From Fidelibacterota bacterium (GTDB lineage Bacteria; Fidelibacterota; Fidelibacteria; Fidelibacterales; Fidelibacteraceae), in contig JAUXEL010000070.1 of NCBI GenBank assembly GCA_030620575.1, positions 1 to 8,615 of the forward strand: a stretch of 8,615 nt of DNA, written 5' to 3'. Position numbers and translations under genes: made by a program. The notes beneath the pieces were generated by a model that ran no database searches, was not told the origin of the DNA, and worked only from the letters and a program-made list of their open reading frames with translations. Positions 6,134 to 8,615 of this stretch are shown here, one piece after another (within the stretch, counting starts at the first letter, position 1; every line of letters begins with the position of its first letter).

Positions 6134-6386
6134 ACCCCTACACATTTCAAATAAAAAATTAAATGGAACGTCTAAAACAATAGGATCCATGGTCCGCGGA
6201 TTTAAAGGAGCAGTTACAAAATGGTTTCGTGCTAATACAGATGTTTATATAGTATGGCAAAAAGATTATTATGATCGCATCATACGCTGTAAAAATGAAT
6301 TAGATAACACACGATTTTATATAAGAAATAATCCCCATAATTGGAAAGATGATATTTTTTATAAAAAAGCTTCTATATGTCAATAA
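6129..6386 (+). pseudogene. 3' remnant of a REP-associated tyrosine transposase (RAYT)
   Basis: The frame ending at the TAA 6384-6386 encodes IGSMVRGFKGAVTKWF, then VYIVWQKDYYDRIIR and RFYIRNNPHNW. This matches the C-terminal end of RAYTs (IS200/IS605-like Y1 transposase relatives), whose usual pattern is IxSIVRGFKSAVTK, VWQRNYYEHIIR, YIxNNPxxW. The part I believe carries the catalytic tyrosine (WQxxYY) is kept, but the N-terminal core with the HxH metal-binding motif is missing. Upstream the frame stays open into GC-rich repeat sequence with no transposase similarity. The recognisable part probably begins near 6129-6162; the ATG at 6189 has no ribosome binding site and is unlikely to be a true start. 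RAYTs mobilise REP palindromes, which fits the palindromes at 6022-6067 and 6116-6133. The fragment cannot be active alone. Confidence 0.8.
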
Positions 6387-6399
6387 GTTACAAAAGGCG

Positions 6400-6508
6400 C
6401 TACCCACCCTTTTATGGACTTTACTTACATTAAATGAGCAAACTATCCCTTGTGATTCCCGTTACAGATTCTTAAATTTTGCACTAATAAAGGCTTAAGT
6501 ATGGGTAG
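6400..6508. repeat. Imperfect inverted repeat bounding about 109 bp
   Basis: CTACCCA (6400-6406) followed by CCTTTTAT faces ATAAAGG (6487-6493) and then TGGGTAG (6502-6508). The outer 7 bp pair perfectly; the inner pairing has one bulge and a spacer difference. It begins 13 bases after the RAYT remnant's stop codon and might be a decayed element end. Confidence 0.35.
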
Positions 6509-6606
6509 AAAAAACAATCACTTTTCAATAGAATTCATATTTTTGCATTAAGTTCTTGGAATATATCATGATCCGACCACAGATAAATGAAAAATATAAC
6601 CGATTG

Positions 6607-6637
6607 TTCTTATATCCCCAATGGGGTGATGTAAGAA
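6607..6637. promoter_or_regulatory. Long hairpin about 90 bp before the desulfurase gene
   Basis: TTCTTA (6607-6612) pairs with TAAGAA (6632-6637), and CCCC (6616-6619) pairs with GGGG (6623-6626) across AAT, with a small asymmetric internal loop. No T run follows. It could be a leader structure or another interspersed palindrome. Confidence 0.35.
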
Positions 6638-6725
6638 TACACAAACATTAGCAACAAGGCCAAAGAGTTAGGTAATTCGACAGACAATTGCAATAATGAT
6701 TAAAAAATAAAATGAAAGAGAAATA

Positions 6726-8201
6726 ATGAAATTCAAAAGAAAAGTTTATTTGGACAATAACGCTACGACTCAAATTGATAAGAAAGTAGAGAAAAAAATA
6801 AAATCATTTGTAAAACATTATGGTAATCCGTCTTCTATGCATTTAATGGGAAAATATACGGGAGACATGGTTGAAACTGCACGAAAATATGTAAGTGAGT
6901 TAATTAATGCTGAACCTGAAGAAATAATATTTACGTCTGGAGGTACAGAAGCTAATAATACGATTCTGAAAGGAGTCGCAAGCTTATTAAAAGAAAAAGG
7001 AAATCATATTATTACTTCAATAATTGAGCATCCATCAATAATTCAAACCTGTGAATTTTTAGAAAAACAGGGCTTCCAGGTAACTTACTTGCCTGTAAAT
7101 TCTGACGGTTTAATAGATTTGAATGAATTGGAAAGAGCTATTAATGGTAAAACTATCTTAATTTCAATAATGACGGCTAATAATGAGGTGGGTTCTATTC
7201 AGGATATAAAGCATATATCAGAAATTGCTCACGGCAAAAATATTCTTTTTCATACTGATGCAGTTCAGGCTGTTGGAAAAATTCCCATTGACGTTAAAAC
7301 TATGGATGTTGATTTTCTTACTTATTCTTCACATAAAATTTATGGACCTAAGGGTGTGGGTGCGCTATATTTTAAAACTTCCAAAAAATTTGAAAATCTT
7401 ATTCACGGTGGTCATCAGGAATATTTTTTAAGAGGAGGTACAGAAAATACTATCGGGATCATAGGATTTGGTGAAACTGCAAAAGTTATGATAGAAGAAG
7501 GATTGGAATATAATAATAAGATAAAATCATTAAGATCATTATTCCTTAATTCCATAAAAGAATTTTTTCCAAACGTAAAAGTTAATGGGCCATTAACAGG
7601 AGGATTATTTGGTACCATTAATCTTTTATTCCCGGAAACAGACAATAAGAGAATGGTAGCTCTTTTAGATTATTACGGAATTTGTACCTCAACCGGTTCG
7701 GCATGTTCTGAAGGAGAAAAAGAGGCTTCGCATGTATTGAAAGCTATTGGTTTAAGCAATAAGGATGCGGGTTCATCTATAAGATTTTCAATTGGAAAAT
7801 ATAGCACTAAAAAAGATATAAAATATAGTGTTAGGAAACTTAAGGAAATATTGAATGATAAAATAAGCTTGCAATATTTATCTCCTGAAGAATTAAATGA
7901 ATCAATAATACTTAATAAAGATTATTTATTACTGGATATCCGATCCAATTTTCAAAGAAAGCTCACTAAGCCGATAGCAAAGGCTGAATTGCTTAATTGT
8001 TTCAAAACGGACGAATATTTTAATGCTATTCCTAAAAATAAAAACATTATACTGATCTGTGAGCTTGGATCTAATGCCGTTAATGCAGGGTATAAACTTA
8101 AAAAGAGGGGATTTTCAAATGTGAAAGTTCTTTTGGGTGGTTACCTTTCATGGAAAGCGATCCATCCTGATTTATTTAGAAAATATATTAAGGACAATTA
8201 G
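6726..8201 (+). CDS. Cysteine desulfurase (NifS/IscS type) fused to a rhodanese domain
   Basis: A 491-residue PLP enzyme expected to convert L-cysteine to alanine, leaving a persulfide on its active cysteine for Fe-S clusters, thiolated tRNA or other acceptors. Residues 1 to about 380 are a complete class V aminotransferase fold: YLDNNATT (8-15), SGGTEANN, His102 (stacks on PLP), Asp178 and Gln181 in HTDAVQ, PLP-binding Lys204 in SSHKIYGPKG, RGGTEN, and the persulfide Cys327 in TGSACSEG. Typical NifS/IscS proteins are near 400 residues; here residues about 384-482 add a rhodanese domain with LLLDIRS (Asp404, Arg406), a loop CELGSNA with Cys445, and the closing LLGGYLSWK. The usual loop is CxxGxR(S/T); the Arg is replaced here by Asn. 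GAAAGAGA precedes the ATG. The gene stands alone between a repeat-filled gap and a terminator, with no iscU, iscR or nifU. In places it is visibly more A+T-rich than spt. The sulfur acceptor is unknown. Confidence 0.92.
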   Translation: MKFKRKVYLDNNATTQIDKKVEKKIKSFVKHYGNPSSMHLMGKYTGDMVETARKYVSELINAEPEEIIFTSGGTEANNTILKGVASLLKEKGNHIITSIIEHPSIIQTCEFLEKQGFQVTYLPVNSDGLIDLNELERAINGKTILISIMTANNEVGSIQDIKHISEIAHGKNILFHTDAVQAVGKIPIDVKTMDVDFLTYSSHKIYGPKGVGALYFKTSKKFENLIHGGHQEYFLRGGTENTIGIIGFGETAKVMIEEGLEYNNKIKSLRSLFLNSIKEFFPNVKVNGPLTGGLFGTINLLFPETDNKRMVALLDYYGICTSTGSACSEGEKEASHVLKAIGLSNKDAGSSIRFSIGKYSTKKDIKYSVRKLKEILNDKISLQYLSPEELNESIILNKDYLLLDIRSNFQRKLTKPIAKAELLNCFKTDEYFNAIPKNKNIILICELGSNAVNAGYKLKKRGFSNVKVLLGGYLSWKAIHPDLFRKYIKDN

Positions 8202-8227
8202 AGCATTAGAAACAAAATAAAACATAG

Positions 8228-8254
8228 AGTCCCCTTTAAACGGGGGGCTTTTTT
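8228..8254 (+). terminator. Intrinsic terminator of the desulfurase gene
   Basis: GTCCCC (8229-8234) pairs with GGGGGC (8243-8248) around a TTTAAACG loop, followed at once by six T (8249-8254). It starts 27 bases after the stop codon, a textbook rho-independent terminator that makes the gene a transcription unit of its own on the 3' side. Confidence 0.85.
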
Positions 8255-8262
8255 AAAGTAAG

Positions 8263-8309
8263 CAGTAGACAGAAGCCAGTAGTCAGAAGTCAGTAGTCAG
8301 AAGTCAGTA
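8263..8309 (+). repeat. 14-bp tandem repeat CAGTAGTCAGAAGT
   Basis: Units lie at 8263-8276 (two differences), 8277-8290 and 8291-8304 (exact), then a partial CAGTA at 8305-8309. The period resumes in phase at 8408 (GTCAGAAG, then CAAGTAG), after the 98-bp element at 8310-8407. Non-coding. Confidence 0.85.
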
Positions 8310-8407
8310 CTTGTCCGGCGTAGCCACTTAGTTTATGGGGAAGAGTCATTGATATCGTTAAAATATGTGAAACTCACGAACAGATAAACTAATAGGGCGA
8401 AGACGGA
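8310..8407. mobile_element. 98-bp inverted-repeat element interrupting the tandem repeat
   Basis: Joining 8309 to 8408 restores the 14-bp repeat exactly (CAGTA plus GTCAGAAG), so the 98 bp between behave as an insertion. Nested inverted repeats mark it: TCCGGCGTAGCC (8314-8325) against GGCGAAGACGGA (8396-8407), 9 of 12 pairing, and inside them TTAGTTTAT (8328-8336) against ATAAACTAA (8384-8392), perfect. A small GTGA-AAC-TCAC hairpin lies near 8367-8377. No coding capacity, so it could only be a non-autonomous MITE or REPIN-like unit. Confidence 0.5.
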
Positions 8408-8445
8408 GTCAGAAGCAAGTAGTTGAGAAGAATAGGAGTATAATT

Positions 8446-8615
8446 CTAAAGAATGAAAATATTACACTTATATCTAAGGAATGCAACTCTCAGGTGCTTT
8501 TGTTTGGAGAAAATGGCCAAGGCTTTTTTTAAGATGTCGCGCTCCTCTTTTACATCCCACAACTGCTTCTGTAATTCACGAAACTTAACTTCTTCCGGAT
8601 CTCCTGTCTGCCCTT
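8446..8615 (-). pseudogene. IS3-family transposase OrfA, 3' end, with OrfB missing
   Basis: The minus-strand frame running in from the window edge to a TAG at 8446-8448 encodes EEVKFRELQKQLWDVKEERD, then ILKKALAIFSKQ and a tail. This is the leucine-zipper end of IS3-family OrfA, whose usual form is ELRRLRKENxxLKxERDILKKAxAFFAKE. OrfA binds the element ends and, by -1 frameshifting into OrfB, yields the DDE transposase. A slippery A7 run (T7 at 8524-8530 on the plus strand) sits at the ILKKA codons, but the -1 frame stops after about 16 codons, and no DDE-domain sequence lies between here and the desulfurase terminator. After SKQK the sequence no longer looks like OrfA. I read it as a truncated insertion sequence; the N-terminal helix-turn-helix part is outside the window. 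Confidence 0.8.

Larger units (their letters stand above)
6387..6725. other. Gap between RAYT remnant and desulfurase gene
   Basis: These 339 bases hold no gene I can support. Two structures stand out: an imperfect inverted repeat spanning 6400-6508 and a long hairpin at 6607-6637. The desulfurase promoter presumably lies in the last 100 bases, but I cannot place it. Confidence 0.6.

Noticed and set aside
6713..6727. Four-codon leader ATG-AAA-GAG-AAA-TAA overlapping the desulfurase start
   Set aside because: The AAAGAG in it is more simply the ribosome binding site of the desulfurase; such mini-frames arise by chance in A-rich DNA.
8263..8424. CRISPR-like array
   Set aside because: The 14-bp units are directly adjacent with no spacers, so this is a plain tandem repeat.

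Overview
The window is A+T-rich bacterial DNA, and its gene content suggests a member of the Bacteroidota/FCB group. The reasons are a hybrid sensor kinase with a signal peptide and a TPR-filled extracytoplasmic region (a common Bacteroidota design), a serine palmitoyltransferase-like enzyme whose motifs I recall from Bacteroidota sphingolipid synthesis, and large gaps full of short palindromic repeats. The assignment is inference; there is no rRNA or tRNA here to confirm it.

Layout. 1-87 is the C-terminal tail of the ribosome-assembly GTPase Der. 88-965 is an 880-bp gap with repeats and a possible relic of an outer-membrane-protein gene. 966-3110 (+) is an orphan TPR histidine kinase. 3111-3454 lies between convergent genes and holds an inverted copy of the repeat found at 167-309, so the kinase gene sits between two near-identical inverted repeats. 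3455-4273 (-) is a short-chain dehydrogenase and 4357-5610 (-) the serine palmitoyltransferase-like enzyme; they form a two-gene unit read as spt then SDR, 83 bp apart. 5611-6725 is a 1.1-kb divergent gap with GC-rich palindromes and the 3' remnant of a REP-associated tyrosine transposase (RAYT). 6726-8201 (+) is a cysteine desulfurase fused to a C-terminal rhodanese domain, closed by a strong intrinsic terminator. 8202-8445 holds a 14-bp tandem repeat interrupted by a 98-bp inverted-repeat element. 8446-8615 (-) is the 3' end of an IS3-family orfA that lacks orfB.

How it fits together. The spt-SDR pair reads as the first two steps of sphingoid-base synthesis: serine plus acyl thioester to 3-ketosphinganine, then its reduction. 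The reductase role of the SDR rests on position only. The desulfurase-rhodanese is a one-gene unit that could mobilise cysteine sulfur and pass it to a persulfide-carrying domain in the same chain. The kinase has no response regulator beside it. The gaps carry traces of at least two mobile-element types (RAYT/REP-like and IS3) and several families of small repeats, so this is a repeat-rich patch beside a core gene.

I see no CRISPR array, toxin-antitoxin pair, phage gene or convincing riboswitch. The points most worth following are the desulfurase-rhodanese fusion, the spt-SDR pair, the repeat family with its 22-bp palindrome indel and RAYT relic, and the 98-bp element inserted in phase into the tandem repeat.
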